Source of the DNA: Lysobacter sp. ISL-50
Lineage (GTDB): Bacteria > Pseudomonadota > Gammaproteobacteria > Xanthomonadales > Xanthomonadaceae
Assembly (NCBI RefSeq): GCF_018612875.1
Contig: NZ_JAGGRI010000013.1
Coordinates: 120,227 to 184,226, forward strand
Reading direction: 5' to 3'
Length of the DNA: 64,000 bases
Below the pieces are notes generated by a model. It was not told the origin of the DNA and did not search any database. It worked only from the letters and a program-made list of their open reading frames with translations. Positions 24,570 to 33,671 of this stretch are shown here, piece after piece (positions within the stretch are counted from its first letter, which is position 1; each line of letters opens with the position of its first letter). The position numbers and the translations under genes were made by a program.

Positions 24570-27416
24570 CTAGAAGCGGTACATCGCGCTGACCAGGTAA
24601 TAACGCCCGACCGGGTCGTCATCGACGATGCTGTAGCCGCCGTAGCTGTAGTCGTAATTGACCGGCCGGCGATCGTTGAGGTTGCTGACGTTGAGCCCGA
24701 TCAGCCATTTGTCGAAACCGCCGTAGGCCAGATCCATGCCGAGCAAGGTCGCGCTGGGCGTGCGGCAGCGGCCGACGACGCCGTTGATGGTCGGGCAGGT
24801 CTGGCCGGGCTCGGTGATCCACACCGTGGCCGGGCCCATGTAGCGCAGGTTGAGCGTGGCGATCCAGTCGCGATAGGTCCAGCGCACGCTGCCCAGCACG
24901 GTGCGGTTGGGCGTGCCGAAACCGGAGTAGTCCAGTTCCTTCTCCGCCGGGTGCGGCCGGCGCAGCAGACGGTCCATGTAATGGCCGTTGAGGCGGAAGG
25001 CGAAGTTGCCGCGGCGCTGGGTCTGCAGCCGGTATTCGGTGTCGATTTCCCAACCGCTGACTTCGGTGCTGCCGATGTTGTCCAGGTAGGTGTCGACCGC
25101 GATCAGGTAGCCCTCTTCGTCGCGCACCATGGCCTTGGGGAACAGGTCCGGGCGCGACACCGCGTCGATGGCGAGGATCTCGTTGCGGCGGCGGATGCGG
25201 TAGCGGTTGACGGTGGCGGTGAAGTCTTCGCTCGGCGTCCAGATCAGCCCGAGGCTGCGGCTGGTGGAAGTTTCCGGGCGCAGATCGGCGTTGATCGTCG
25301 CGCGGCGATCGATCATGCACACCGGGCCGAGATCGATCAGGCACGGCTGGGTGCTCGGGTCCGAGCGCACGTAGCCTTCCGAATCGATCACCAGCGGACG
25401 GCGCAACTCGGCCAGGGTCGGCGCGCGGTAGCCCTCGCCCATCGACGCGCGCAGGATCAGCGACTGCCATGGTTGCCAGCGAACGCCGAACATCGGCGAG
25501 ATCTGATTGCCGTAACCGCCGTTGTGATCCAGCCGCCACGCCGCGTCCACCCACAGCTTGTCGTGCAAGGGCACGTTGACCTCGCCGTAGATCGCCGAGG
25601 TGTTGCGGCTGGCCTCGCGTTCGTCCAGTTGCTGCGCCAAGGCCACGTTGCCCTGCACGAAGGACTGGTCCGGGCGGTTGCTCAGGCGCTCGCGGCGCGT
25701 TTCGACGCCGGCGGCGATCTGCACGTCGCCGGCCGGCAACGCGAACAGCGGCCCTTCGATGCTGGCCGAAGCCGTATCGAGGATCATTTGGCCGCCCATC
25801 GTGACCTGCGGCGAAATCTCGTCGAGCACCTCCGGCGCGTTGCCTTCGGTCTTGTTGAAGTGGAAGGTCTTCACCTCGGCGTTGATCGCCGGCTCGTTGA
25901 TCAGGCCGTCGATGCGATTGACCACCTTGTTGCGCCGGCGCGACAGGCTCACGTCCCACTCCCACTTGTCGCGGTAGCCCTTGAGGCCGGCGGTGAAATC
26001 GCGGGTGGAGGTGACGGTGCGGTTGCGCACCGGCCCGACTTCGGAGAACCAGTAGTTCAGATCGAGGTAGGGCTTGGGTTTGTACGCGTCGGGATGATCC
26101 TCGGGCAGGTTGACCGAGGCGTAGAACGGCGCGTTCTGCATCTCCAGGCCGACCCGGGTCGCGCGCAGGTCGGCATAGAACTCCGCGTTCTCGCCGATCG
26201 GCTGGCGGAAGTGGGTGTAGAAGGCGTTGCTGGTGATGCCCGGCTGCAGGCTGACGTACTGCGGAATGTCCAGGCTGCAGTCGATGCCGCGGGCGGTCTT
26301 GTCGCGACTCTTGCAGCCGTTGACGGCGCGGATGCCGCCGGCCTCGAAGTCGTCGAAACCCGACGGGATGCGTCCGTCGAGCAGGCCGTAGCGGCGCTGG
26401 TCCAGCGTGCTCCACTCGCGCTGGCTGCCGATCAGCGGATTGCGGGTGAAGTGGTCGATGCTGACGAACACGCTGCCGCCACCGGGCGTTTGCTCGCCGA
26501 AGCTGGCGTACTCGCGCTGCTGCTCGGCGTCGCCGCGCTGGGACACGCCGTAGCTGCCGCCGACTTCGGCGCCGCGGTAGTCCTTCTTGAGGATGATGTT
26601 GACCACGCCGGCCATGGCGTCGGCGCCGTAGATGGCCGAGGCGCCGCCGTGGGCGATCTCGATGTGATCGACCATGCTCAGCGGAATGCCGTTGAGATCG
26701 GTCAGCGCGCCCATGTCGGTGGACACCAAGCCGTAGTTGGCCATGCGCCGACCATCGACCAGGAACAAGGTCGCGCGCGGCCCCAGCGAATACAGGCTGG
26801 CCGAGGCCGCCGCCGCCGACGGCACCTGGCTGGCGCCGCCTTCGGTGGCGACATTGCGCGGGTGATGGCCGGTCATGCCCGGGGTCAGCCGCAGCAGATC
26901 GAACAGGGTCTGGTGGCCGCTGGCGCGGATTTGTTCGTTGGTGATCAGGGTCAGCGGCAGCGAGCTTTCGAACGCGGCGCGGCCGATGCGTGTTCCTGTC
27001 ACATGGACCGTGTCTAATTCCGTCGTAGTAGGTGCCTTGGGCATTGCCTGAGGCTTCTGAACGAACGCCTGCGGCACCGGCCTGGGCCGCGGACGCGGCG
27101 CCGGCTGCAGCAAGTAGACATTGGCTTTTACGGCCACTGCGGTGAGGCCGGTCCCGTCCAGCAACTGGGCCAGGCCCTCGCGGATGCCGGGCCGGCCCTT
27201 CAGGCCCGCGCTGCGCCGCCGCGCCACCAGGGCCGGGGCGTAGATCAGCTGCAAACGGTTACGGGACGCGAACGCGTTCAGCGCGTCGTCCAACGCGCCG
27301 GGAGGGATGTTGTAGCCATCGGCTGGAATATCGCCTTCGGGGGCCTGCAAAGCCCCGGCAACAGGCGAGAACGTCAGCGCGACGGAAACGATGAACGCAT
27401 ACGCAATCTTGGCCAT
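24570..27416 (-). CDS. TonB-dependent receptor with STN signalling domain
   Basis: 948 residues. Signal peptide (1-22, cleavage near AGAL), an STN domain (about 35-105: IPPGALDDALNAFASRNRLQ, LLDGTGLTAV) used for transmembrane signalling, a Pro/Arg-rich linker, TonB box region (ELDTVHVTGTRI), plug (GHQTLFDLLRLTPGM; ATLFLVDGRRM; AIYGADAMAGVVNIILK) and a 22-strand barrel ending in YYLVSAMYRF. Located downstream of an ECF sigma and a FecR gene, so expression is probably substrate-induced by the Fec mechanism. The VDGRR plug type is common for carbohydrate or peptide receptors rather than siderophores; substrate unknown. Confidence 0.92.
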   Translation of the reverse strand: MAKIAYAFIVSVALTFSPVAGALQAPEGDIPADGYNIPPGALDDALNAFASRNRLQLIYAPALVARRRSAGLKGRPGIREGLAQLLDGTGLTAVAVKANVYLLQPAPRPRPRPVPQAFVQKPQAMPKAPTTTELDTVHVTGTRIGRAAFESSLPLTLITNEQIRASGHQTLFDLLRLTPGMTGHHPRNVATEGGASQVPSAAAASASLYSLGPRATLFLVDGRRMANYGLVSTDMGALTDLNGIPLSMVDHIEIAHGGASAIYGADAMAGVVNIILKKDYRGAEVGGSYGVSQRGDAEQQREYASFGEQTPGGGSVFVSIDHFTRNPLIGSQREWSTLDQRRYGLLDGRIPSGFDDFEAGGIRAVNGCKSRDKTARGIDCSLDIPQYVSLQPGITSNAFYTHFRQPIGENAEFYADLRATRVGLEMQNAPFYASVNLPEDHPDAYKPKPYLDLNYWFSEVGPVRNRTVTSTRDFTAGLKGYRDKWEWDVSLSRRRNKVVNRIDGLINEPAINAEVKTFHFNKTEGNAPEVLDEISPQVTMGGQMILDTASASIEGPLFALPAGDVQIAAGVETRRERLSNRPDQSFVQGNVALAQQLDEREASRNTSAIYGEVNVPLHDKLWVDAAWRLDHNGGYGNQISPMFGVRWQPWQSLILRASMGEGYRAPTLAELRRPLVIDSEGYVRSDPSTQPCLIDLGPVCMIDRRATINADLRPETSTSRSLGLIWTPSEDFTATVNRYRIRRRNEILAIDAVSRPDLFPKAMVRDEEGYLIAVDTYLDNIGSTEVSGWEIDTEYRLQTQRRGNFAFRLNGHYMDRLLRRPHPAEKELDYSGFGTPNRTVLGSVRWTYRDWIATLNLRYMGPATVWITEPGQTCPTINGVVGRCRTPSATLLGMDLAYGGFDKWLIGLNVSNLNDRRPVNYDYSYGGYSIVDDDPVGRYYLVSAMYRF

Positions 27417-27510
27417 CCACCAACCGCATCGATCGGGCTACAGCTGAACCGGTACGCCCCCTGTCTGTAGGCGCGATCCAACCATAGCATCGCTACGGCA
27501 CACAGGGGAC

Positions 27511-28518
27511 TCAACCGGACTTGCGATGCAGGACGATCTCGTCGTCGGCGCGCTGTTCGGACTGCAACGACCAGCCCTGCTCCAGGGCCTCCAGCAACGC
27601 GGCCTGGTCGCCGATGTGGAATACGCCGCTGACGGTGATCTTGCCCAGGGCCGGATCGGCCAGGCGCAGCTTGGTCGCCGAGTAGCGGTTCATCTCGATG
27701 AGCAACGCGTCCAGACGCCGGTTCTTGAACACCAGATCGCCGGTCGGCCAGGCCTGCGCGGCGCTGAGGTCCAGCGGCTCGGGCGGGCTCATGCGGCCGC
27801 TGTGGTCGTAGCTGAGCTGCTGACCGGGCTTGAGCGTGCTGCCGGCCTGGGCGACGCCGTTGGAGACGATCACCTCGCCCTCCAGCAAACCGACGTTGAC
27901 CGTGCTGTCGGTCTTGATGACCTGGAAGGTGGTGCCGATGTCGCGGATCAGGCCGTTGCCGGCCTTGACCGAGAACGGGCGCGCGGCGTCGGCGGCGACC
28001 TGGAATTGCACGCGGCCGCGATCGACCTCGACCTCGCGGCGCTCGTCGCTGAAGCGCGCGACGATGACCGAGTCGGTGTCGAGCATCACCTGGGTGCCGT
28101 CGGCCAGACGCAGCGAGCGCTGTTCGCCGACCGCGGTGAGGTAGCGAGCGTCGCTGGCCGGCGCCGGCGTGCGCAGCCAGTTGACCCCGACCGCGGTCGC
28201 GACGAGCAAGGAGGCGGCCATCGCCGCCGGCATCCACCAGCGCGAGCGCGCGCTTTCGCGGCCGGTCGCGCGCCAGGCGATGCGCGCGGCGGCCTGCAGC
28301 ATTTCGTCGCTGGCCAGTTGCGCCGCGGCCTGGTGCGCGCGCTCGGCGGCGACGTAGGCGGCGACGTGCTCGGGCGCGGCGTCGAGCCAGCGATCGAACT
28401 CGGCGCGATCGTGCGCGGTGCATTCGGGCGAATCCAGCCGCGCCACCCACGCTTCCGCGCGGCCGTCTGCGGGATCGGCTGTCGGGGTCGTCGTCGATGT
28501 GGGCAGTGTAGTAGTCAT
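27511..28518 (-). CDS. FecR family anti-sigma regulator
   Basis: 335 residues: N-terminal DUF4880 cytoplasmic domain (EAWVARLDSPECTAHDRAEF), one membrane helix (about 95-110), the FecR beta domain (LADGTQVMLDTDSVIVARFS...RREVEVDRGRVQFQV) and a C-terminal DUF4974 domain (FKNRRLDALLIEMNRYS). It senses the occupied STN domain of the TonB receptor in the periplasm and releases the ECF sigma. Its ATG overlaps the sigma stop codon (ATGA). Separated by 94 bp from the receptor gene. Confidence 0.93.
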   Translation of the reverse strand: MTTTLPTSTTTPTADPADGRAEAWVARLDSPECTAHDRAEFDRWLDAAPEHVAAYVAAERAHQAAAQLASDEMLQAAARIAWRATGRESARSRWWMPAAMAASLLVATAVGVNWLRTPAPASDARYLTAVGEQRSLRLADGTQVMLDTDSVIVARFSDERREVEVDRGRVQFQVAADAARPFSVKAGNGLIRDIGTTFQVIKTDSTVNVGLLEGEVIVSNGVAQAGSTLKPGQQLSYDHSGRMSPPEPLDLSAAQAWPTGDLVFKNRRLDALLIEMNRYSATKLRLADPALGKITVSGVFHIGDQAALLEALEQGWSLQSEQRADDEIVLHRKSG

Positions 28519-29099
28519 TGTTCTTGCAAGCTCTCGTAGCCGCTTTCCTTCATGCGCACGCGCAACAGCGCGAGCGCCCGGCCTATATTCTTCTCCACCG
28601 CCTTTACAGAAATACCGCAGTGACGTGCGATCTGCGTGTAACTCATTCCGTTGACGCGGTTGAGCAGGTAAATCTGCCGGCTGCGCATCGGCAATTGCAT
28701 GATCGCCGCGCGCACCAGCGCCAGTTCCTGCTCGGTCGCCACGCGCTGGTCGTGGCTGGGTTCTTGCGACGGCAGCGCGTGGTAATCCTCATCCAGACTC
28801 ACGTGCTCGGGCGCATGCCGGGTTTTCTGCCGCCGGCCGCGATCGTTGAGCGCGTTGATCGCGATGCGGTACATCAGGATCTTCAACGCGTCGGCTGGCT
28901 GGTCGCGATAACGCAGCATGCGCATCATCGTTTCCTGCGCGATGTCCTGCGCGTCCTCGTGCGAGGCGGCGGACTTGCGCAAAAACGCGATCAGCGGCTC
29001 GCGGTGATCGCGCAGGAAGCCGACGAAGTGATCGTCCTCCTGCCGCGTCGTCGCGGGCTGATTCGCCGCCGATGAATCCTGGCCCACGTCCACCTTCAC
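28515..29099 (-). CDS. FecI-type ECF RNA polymerase sigma factor
   Basis: Sigma-70 region 2 (HEDAQDIAQETMMRMLRYRD) and region 4 (MRSRQIYLLNRVNGMSYTQI, ARHCGISVKAVEKNIGRALA). A GTG at 29099 (VKVDVGQDSS) gives 194 residues, the usual size, and has an AGGG upstream; an in-frame GTG at 29258 would add 53 residues without recognisable domain. Directs transcription of the downstream receptor gene and probably others. Cell-surface signalling unit with FecR and the STN receptor. Confidence 0.9.
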   Translation of the reverse strand: MKVDVGQDSSAANQPATTRQEDDHFVGFLRDHREPLIAFLRKSAASHEDAQDIAQETMMRMLRYRDQPADALKILMYRIAINALNDRGRRQKTRHAPEHVSLDEDYHALPSQEPSHDQRVATEQELALVRAAIMQLPMRSRQIYLLNRVNGMSYTQIARHCGISVKAVEKNIGRALALLRVRMKESGYESLQEQ

Positions 29100-29668
29100 C
29101 CATGCCCTGGTTACCTGCTTCGATACTAGCCCAGCCGCAACGGGCGGGTGAACGAAGCTCAGGTCGTCTTGCGCGGTAACGCCGGGCGCAAAACCCGTGG
29201 GGCCGGGATCGGTCTGACTCAGACCGACCAGAAGCTGGGACGTGAAGCGATTCACCAATCCGAATCCTCCGCTAGCGTGATGAAGCGCGCATCCGATGAG
29301 TGAGGTTTAGTCCGCACACGAGGCCCGGTCTTGATCGCCGGACTCTCGTGCGCGGGTAAAGCGTTACCTCATCGCCGCCGCGCCGTCTGGCTGCTGCCGC
29401 GATCGCGCTGACCAACGCGCGAATCAGGTTCCGTGAAAGCCGTCGCGCAAGAGTCGTGTCCAGCCCCCTCGGCAGGACCGTCGCCCGACACCGGGGTGGC
29501 CGGCGGCGAACGACAATGCGCGGCGGTTTACGCGGAACCTGTGCGTCTAAACGCAGTCCAGACGAGCCCCCCCTACCCCGAACGTGCGCCGGCGTTCGGT
29601 TTCCGCTCAGGCGGTCGCATTCCGGGGATACGCGGCATCGCGGCGGCGCAGGGCCACCGCGCCGGGGT
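29100..29668. other. intergenic region upstream of the sigma gene
   Basis: About 570 bp. It should contain the sigma factor promoter. Short open frames on both strands (for example a plus-strand frame at 29433-29831) lack a ribosome-binding site and overlap ampE, and look non-coding. No repeat, tRNA or strong hairpin seen. Confidence 0.5.
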
Positions 29669-30589
29669 TCAGGCGACGAAGCCGGCGATCACGAACAAGG
29701 CCAACACCGCCAGCCAGACCAGCAGGCTGCGCCAGACCAGGCTCATCGCGTCGCGCAGTTCGGGCACTTCGCCGGTAGTCATCAGCGCCACGCCCTGCGC
29801 GGGAGCGGCGACGCCGGATTCGTTCACGTAGTCGGCCGCTTCCTCGGCCAGCTCGCATTTGACGCTGGCGCGGGCGACCGCGCCGAGGAAACGGTTGTCC
29901 AGGCTGAAACGCGCGCCGCCGGCTTCGCGCCAGGCGCCGAGCACCGTATCGAAATTGCCGACCAGGGCCAGCGCCAGGGTCAGCAGCTGCGCCACCGGCC
30001 AGTCCAGCAGCGCGAGCAAGGTGCGCGCGCCGGCCAGGGTGTCGCCGGACAACTGCTTGGAGGCCTCGCCTTCGGCGGCCAGCGCGACCAGCCGATAGCC
30101 CAGCGCGCCGACCGGGCCGAGCAGCAGGAACCAGAACAGCACGCCGAACCAGCGCCGCAACGCGCTGCGGAACACCGCCTCGACCAGCGAGCCGCCGTCG
30201 AGCAAGGGCGTGGCGCCCTCGGGCCAAAGGCGGGCGGCGGCTTCGCGGCGCGAGGCGCCGTCGCGCGCCGACGCCAGCGCTTCCACGTCCAGATCCAGAT
30301 CGCGCGGGCCCCAGGCGTAGAACAGGATGACGATGCCGAACACCAGCCCGCCGAGCCCGATCAGGGGTTCATCGAGCGCCAACTGGAACAGGCCGACCGC
30401 CAGCAGCGGCGGCACCAGCGCGATCAGCAGGCCCCAGCGTCCGCGCCAGAAGCTGCCTTCGGGAAAGCGGCTGTCGATCCAGCGCAGCCAGTCGCCGTAC
30501 CAGCCGTAATGACGCACCGACGCGGCCAGGGACTGCGCGAGATGGCCGAGCACGAGTGCGACGACGGCGGCGATCAGCGTGACGGACAT
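29669..30589 (-). CDS. ampE: AmpE-like regulatory membrane protein
   Basis: 306 residues, four or more membrane helices, CobD/CbiB-like AmpE family: SVRHYGWYGDWLRWID near the N terminus, then a loop with SLVEAVFRSALRRWFGVLFWF and GPVGALGYRLVALAAE, later ARTLLALLDWPVAQLLTLALALVGNFD. AmpE is an inner-membrane protein encoded with the cell-wall amidase ampD in enterobacteria and linked to beta-lactamase induction and peptidoglycan recycling; ampD is not adjacent here. Start MSVTLIAAVVALV at 30589. Confidence 0.87.
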   Translation of the reverse strand: MSVTLIAAVVALVLGHLAQSLAASVRHYGWYGDWLRWIDSRFPEGSFWRGRWGLLIALVPPLLAVGLFQLALDEPLIGLGGLVFGIVILFYAWGPRDLDLDVEALASARDGASRREAAARLWPEGATPLLDGGSLVEAVFRSALRRWFGVLFWFLLLGPVGALGYRLVALAAEGEASKQLSGDTLAGARTLLALLDWPVAQLLTLALALVGNFDTVLGAWREAGGARFSLDNRFLGAVARASVKCELAEEAADYVNESGVAAPAQGVALMTTGEVPELRDAMSLVWRSLLVWLAVLALFVIAGFVA

Positions 30590-30687
30590 CGGGGCGACGC
30601 TCCTGGCGAGGCGAAGAAAAACATGAACTGGCCGGATTCTAGCGCGACCGCGTGCAGGCGCGGTCGCGAGCCTTCGAGGTCTGTGTA

Positions 30688-30783
30688 GGAGGGGCTTCAG
30701 CCCCGATGCTTTTCGATCCGATCGCTTCGATGGTTCGCGGCTGCTGATCGAAAAGCATCGGGGCTGAAGCCCCTCCTACAAAA
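30688..30783. repeat. inverted repeat of dispersed GGGGCTTCAGCCCCGATG element
   Basis: Two copies in opposite orientation: TAGGAGGGGCTTCAGCCCCG-ATGCTTTTCGATC and its reverse complement, 30-bp arms with a short loop (cgatcgcttcgatggttcgcggctgct). Each arm itself contains the self-complementary GGGGCTTCAGCCCC. The same element occurs six times at 35107-35680. Lies between ampE and nudC (both minus). Confidence 0.85.
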
Positions 30784-30836
30784 CTCAGCAGAATGACCGC
30801 TCAGAACCGGCGCGACCACGCACGCCCTTGCGTGGT

Positions 30837-31814
30837 TCAACGCCCCGCGCGCGCCTGCGCGGCCACGCGCCAGTGTTCGATCAGCCAGCGCGAGATGGAA
30901 ATGCTCGGCGACAGCAGCGGGCCGTCGTCATCGCCCGGCTCGGCCGTGGCGGCGCGTTCGCCGCGCGCGCAGGCGGCGTGGATTTCGTCCAGGGTGAACC
31001 AGCGCGCTTCTTCCAGCTCATCGCCGGTCTTGGGTTCGTCGGGCTCGGCTTCGGCGGCGAAGCCCAGCATCAGCGCGCTCGGAAACGGCCACGGCTGCGA
31101 GCCCAGATAACGGCAACTGCGCACGCGCACGCCGGTTTCCTCCAGCACTTCGCGCGCGACCGTCTGCTCCAGCGATTCGCCGGGTTCGACGAAACCGGCG
31201 ATCACCGAATAACGCCGCGCCGGCCAGCCGGCCTGGCGGCCGAGCAGCAGGCGTTCGCCGTCGCTGACCGCGACGATCACCGCCGGATCGGTGCGCGGGT
31301 AATGTTCGGTGCCGCATTGCCCGCAACGCCCCTGCCAGCCGGCGCGCGCGGAGGCGACTTCGCCGCCGCACACACCGCAATGGCGATGGCGGCTGCGCCA
31401 ATGCTGCAGCGCGCGCGCCTGGGCGAACACGCTGGCCTGCAGCAACGGCCAGTGCCCGGCCGCGCTGCGCAGATCGACCCGGCGCGGCGCGTCGAAGGCG
31501 ACCAGTTCGGCGTCGATGGAAAACCAGGCCTGCCCGTCCGCGGCCAGACCGAGAAACACCGCCGCGCCCACGCCGCCGGGACCGTCGCTGAGTTCGCGGC
31601 CGAGCGGCGCGCGCAGGCTGCCGTCGTCGTCGGCCAGCGCGTTGCCGGAGTCGTCGAGCACGATCACCCGCGCCCGCGGCCACAGCTCGGACAAGGCTTC
31701 GGGTTGATCGCGAAGATGGTCGGCGCGATCCAGCGCCGCCTGCCACGCGGCATCGCCCTCGACGAAGGCGAACGGCCGATCGGTCGCGGAAGCGGCTTGC
31801 GCGGTAGTCGTCAC
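30837..31814 (-). CDS. nudC: NAD(+) diphosphatase / NAD-capped RNA decapping Nudix hydrolase
   Basis: 325 residues. Zinc ribbon ([10 protein letters not shown]...RCGQCG), Nudix box ([20 protein letters not shown] followed by TG) and the NudC hallmark [14 protein letters not shown]. It hydrolyses NAD(H) to NMN(H) and AMP and removes NAD caps from RNA. The start is a GTG at 31814 that overlaps the erpA stop (GTGA), which makes translational coupling likely; the open frame runs on through erpA in another frame. Confidence 0.92.
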   Translation of the reverse strand: MTTTAQAASATDRPFAFVEGDAAWQAALDRADHLRDQPEALSELWPRARVIVLDDSGNALADDDGSLRAPLGRELSDGPGGVGAAVFLGLAADGQAWFSIDAELVAFDAPRRVDLRSAAGHWPLLQASVFAQARALQHWRSRHRHCGVCGGEVASARAGWQGRCGQCGTEHYPRTDPAVIVAVSDGERLLLGRQAGWPARRYSVIAGFVEPGESLEQTVAREVLEETGVRVRSCRYLGSQPWPFPSALMLGFAAEAEPDEPKTGDELEEARWFTLDEIHAACARGERAATAEPGDDDGPLLSPSISISRWLIEHWRVAAQARAGR

Positions 31815-32185
31815 ACGCCGAACGAGGAACCGCAGCCGCAGGTGGTCTTCGCGTTCGGATTGCGGATCACGAACTGCGAGCCGTGCAGGCTTTCGGTGTA
31901 ATCGACTTCCGAGCCCATCAGGTATTGCAGGCTCAGCGGATCGACCAGCAGGGTCACGCCGTCGGTCTGCACGGCCAGATCGTCCTCGCCCTGCTGCTCG
32001 TCGAATTCGAAACCGTACTGGAAGCCCGAACAGCCGCCGCCCTGGATGTAGACGCGCAGCTTGAGCGCATCGTTGCCTTCCTCGGCGATCAGCTCGCGCA
32101 CCTTGCTGGCCGCCGACGAGGTGAATTGCAGCGGCCGATCCAGGGACTGGTAGCCCGGCGCGGCATTGAGCGTGGTGATTTCCAT
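31811..32185 (-). CDS. erpA: iron-sulfur cluster insertion protein ErpA
   Basis: 124 residues, A-type carrier. The three cluster cysteines are in [11 protein letters not shown] and TTCGCGSSF near the C terminus. Delivers [4Fe-4S] clusters to apo-enzymes such as IspG. ATG at 32185 ([21 protein letters not shown]); the longer frame adds only basic residues. Overlaps nudC by 4 bp (GTGA). Confidence 0.95.
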   Translation of the reverse strand: MEITTLNAAPGYQSLDRPLQFTSSAASKVRELIAEEGNDALKLRVYIQGGGCSGFQYGFEFDEQQGEDDLAVQTDGVTLLVDPLSLQYLMGSEVDYTESLHGSQFVIRNPNAKTTCGCGSSFGV

Positions 32186-32329
32186 GTTGAAAGGATAAGG
32201 CCGCCGCGCGCGCATTCAAGCGCGCCAGACGAACACTGCGATTGGCTGGTGCGGTCCGATGGCGCGCCTGGGCGGCCGATCGCGGCGATATCGCCGGCCG
32301 CGGCGGCCGGATCGGGCCGGCCCGCGGCC

Positions 32330-33208
32330 TCAGCCGGCCGGATTGGCCGTGGCCGCCGGGACGACGGTCTCGCGGGTCGCCTCCGCCCAGCTGAAGGATT
32401 GTTCGACCGCCGCGCCCGATTGCGGGGTCAACCGCACCGTGACCCGGACCGGGGTCAGGCCGGCGGGGACGAATACGTCGCCCTCGACCTGTTCGAAGTA
32501 CTTGAACGAATACGCGGTGCCCGGCGCGTCGGGCTGCTGGCGCAGGTCGGCCCAGGCGAGCTTTTCGAGCTTGCCGGCGCGGGTGCCTTCCAGCGCCAGG
32601 GTCAGGCGGCCGGCGCTGACCGCGCCGCGGTTGAGGTTCTGGGTCAGGGTGGTGGTGAAGTGCCAGGCCGAGGGCGCGCCATCCTGCGGCTGCATCTTCA
32701 GGGTGTGCACGGTGAGGCCGCGGCGCTGGCCGGTGGCGCCGACCAGCCGCTCGTAGAAGGCCACGTCGGCGCGCAGGCCGGCGATTTCCTCATCGCGCTC
32801 GGCCAGGGCGCTTTGCAGATCGCGATTGGCCTGGCGGCTGATGGCGTCGGAACGGCCCAGGGTGGCCACGCGCTGCTGCAGTTGTTCCAGGTCGGCCTGC
32901 ATTTGCCGCGGGGTCAGGCTGGCCGCCTGCGGGCCGGGCGGCGGCGGAGTGTCCTGGGTTTCGCTCAGCGATCGCCATAGCCCCCAGGCGCCGAAGCCCA
33001 GCGCGGCGGCCAACAGCACGGCGGCGGGCAGGCGCCAGCGATGGTGACCCGCATCGCCCGCGCCGGACGGCGGCGGAGCCGTCGCTCCGGCGGGAGCGTG
33101 GTCGTGGCCAGTGGCCGGATCGGGCGCGGCACTCGCCGGCCGCTGCGTCGCGGGACGATCGGCCGGGGTTCCCGGAGACGGCGCGGACTGTGAGGTTTCG
33201 TCGCTCAT
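32330..33208 (-). CDS. DUF6776-like membrane protein (paralogue 1)
   Basis: About 292 residues: Pro/Ala-rich cytoplasmic N terminus (1-57), one membrane helix (about 60-80), a coiled coil (QMQADLEQLQQRVATLGRSD...ALAERDEEIAGLRADVAFYE) and a beta-rich periplasmic domain (RLVGA, TQNLNRGAVSAG, YSFKYFEQVEG). The coiled coil plus RADVAFYERLVGA and QNLNRGAVS elements also occur in the gene at 33672-34406, so the two are paralogues flanking the bactofilin. Function unknown. Confidence 0.8.
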   Translation of the reverse strand: MSDETSQSAPSPGTPADRPATQRPASAAPDPATGHDHAPAGATAPPPSGAGDAGHHRWRLPAAVLLAAALGFGAWGLWRSLSETQDTPPPPGPQAASLTPRQMQADLEQLQQRVATLGRSDAISRQANRDLQSALAERDEEIAGLRADVAFYERLVGATGQRRGLTVHTLKMQPQDGAPSAWHFTTTLTQNLNRGAVSAGRLTLALEGTRAGKLEKLAWADLRQQPDAPGTAYSFKYFEQVEGDVFVPAGLTPVRVTVRLTPQSGAAVEQSFSWAEATRETVVPAATANPAG

Positions 33209-33239
33209 CCGCACCGTCTGGGGGCTGGAGCGGCGGCCC

Positions 33240-33668
33240 TCAATCCATCCGGGCGTCCGCGGTAATCAGCGCTTCAGGCGCCGGCAGCGCGGCCGTCGGC
33301 GATTCGGCGTGGATCAGTCGTCCGGTGAGCATCGACCCGGCCGTCATCTCGACCACCTTGTAGTGCACATTACCTTGAACGCGCGCCTTGGCGGCGAGTT
33401 CGATCCGCTCGCTGGCATACACGTCGCCGTCGAGCTGGCCGTTGATGATCACCACCGGGGCGCGCACCTCGCCCTCGATGACGCCGTTCTCGGCCAGGGT
33501 CAGGCTGGCCGGCTGCCCGTCCAGGGCCACCAGCTTGCCGATCACGCGGCCTTCGATATACAGCCCGCCGCTGAAATGCAGGTCGCCGCGAATCACCACC
33601 TGCGAGCCGATCATGGTGTCGACCTGGCCTTCGCGCAGTTGGGTCGGTTTACTGTTGGTCTTGAACAT
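33240..33668 (-). CDS. bactofilin (polymer-forming cytoskeletal protein)
   Basis: 142 residues. Right-handed beta-helix repeat pattern: GSQVVIRGDLHFSGGLYIEG, GVIEGEVRAPVVIINGQLDG and ASERIELAAKARVQGNVHY. Bactofilins polymerise without nucleotide at the inner membrane and scaffold cell-wall enzymes or polar structures. It lies 3 bp downstream of one DUF6776 gene and 31 bp upstream of another, clearly one operon; the two membrane proteins are candidate membrane anchors or partners (inference). Confidence 0.92.
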   Translation of the reverse strand: MFKTNSKPTQLREGQVDTMIGSQVVIRGDLHFSGGLYIEGRVIGKLVALDGQPASLTLAENGVIEGEVRAPVVIINGQLDGDVYASERIELAAKARVQGNVHYKVVEMTAGSMLTGRLIHAESPTAALPAPEALITADARMD

Positions 33669-33671
33669 CGC

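Noticed and set aside
29433..29831. Plus-strand frame between the sigma gene and ampE
   Set aside because: No ribosome-binding site, no protein-like composition, and overlaps the ampE C terminus on the other strand.
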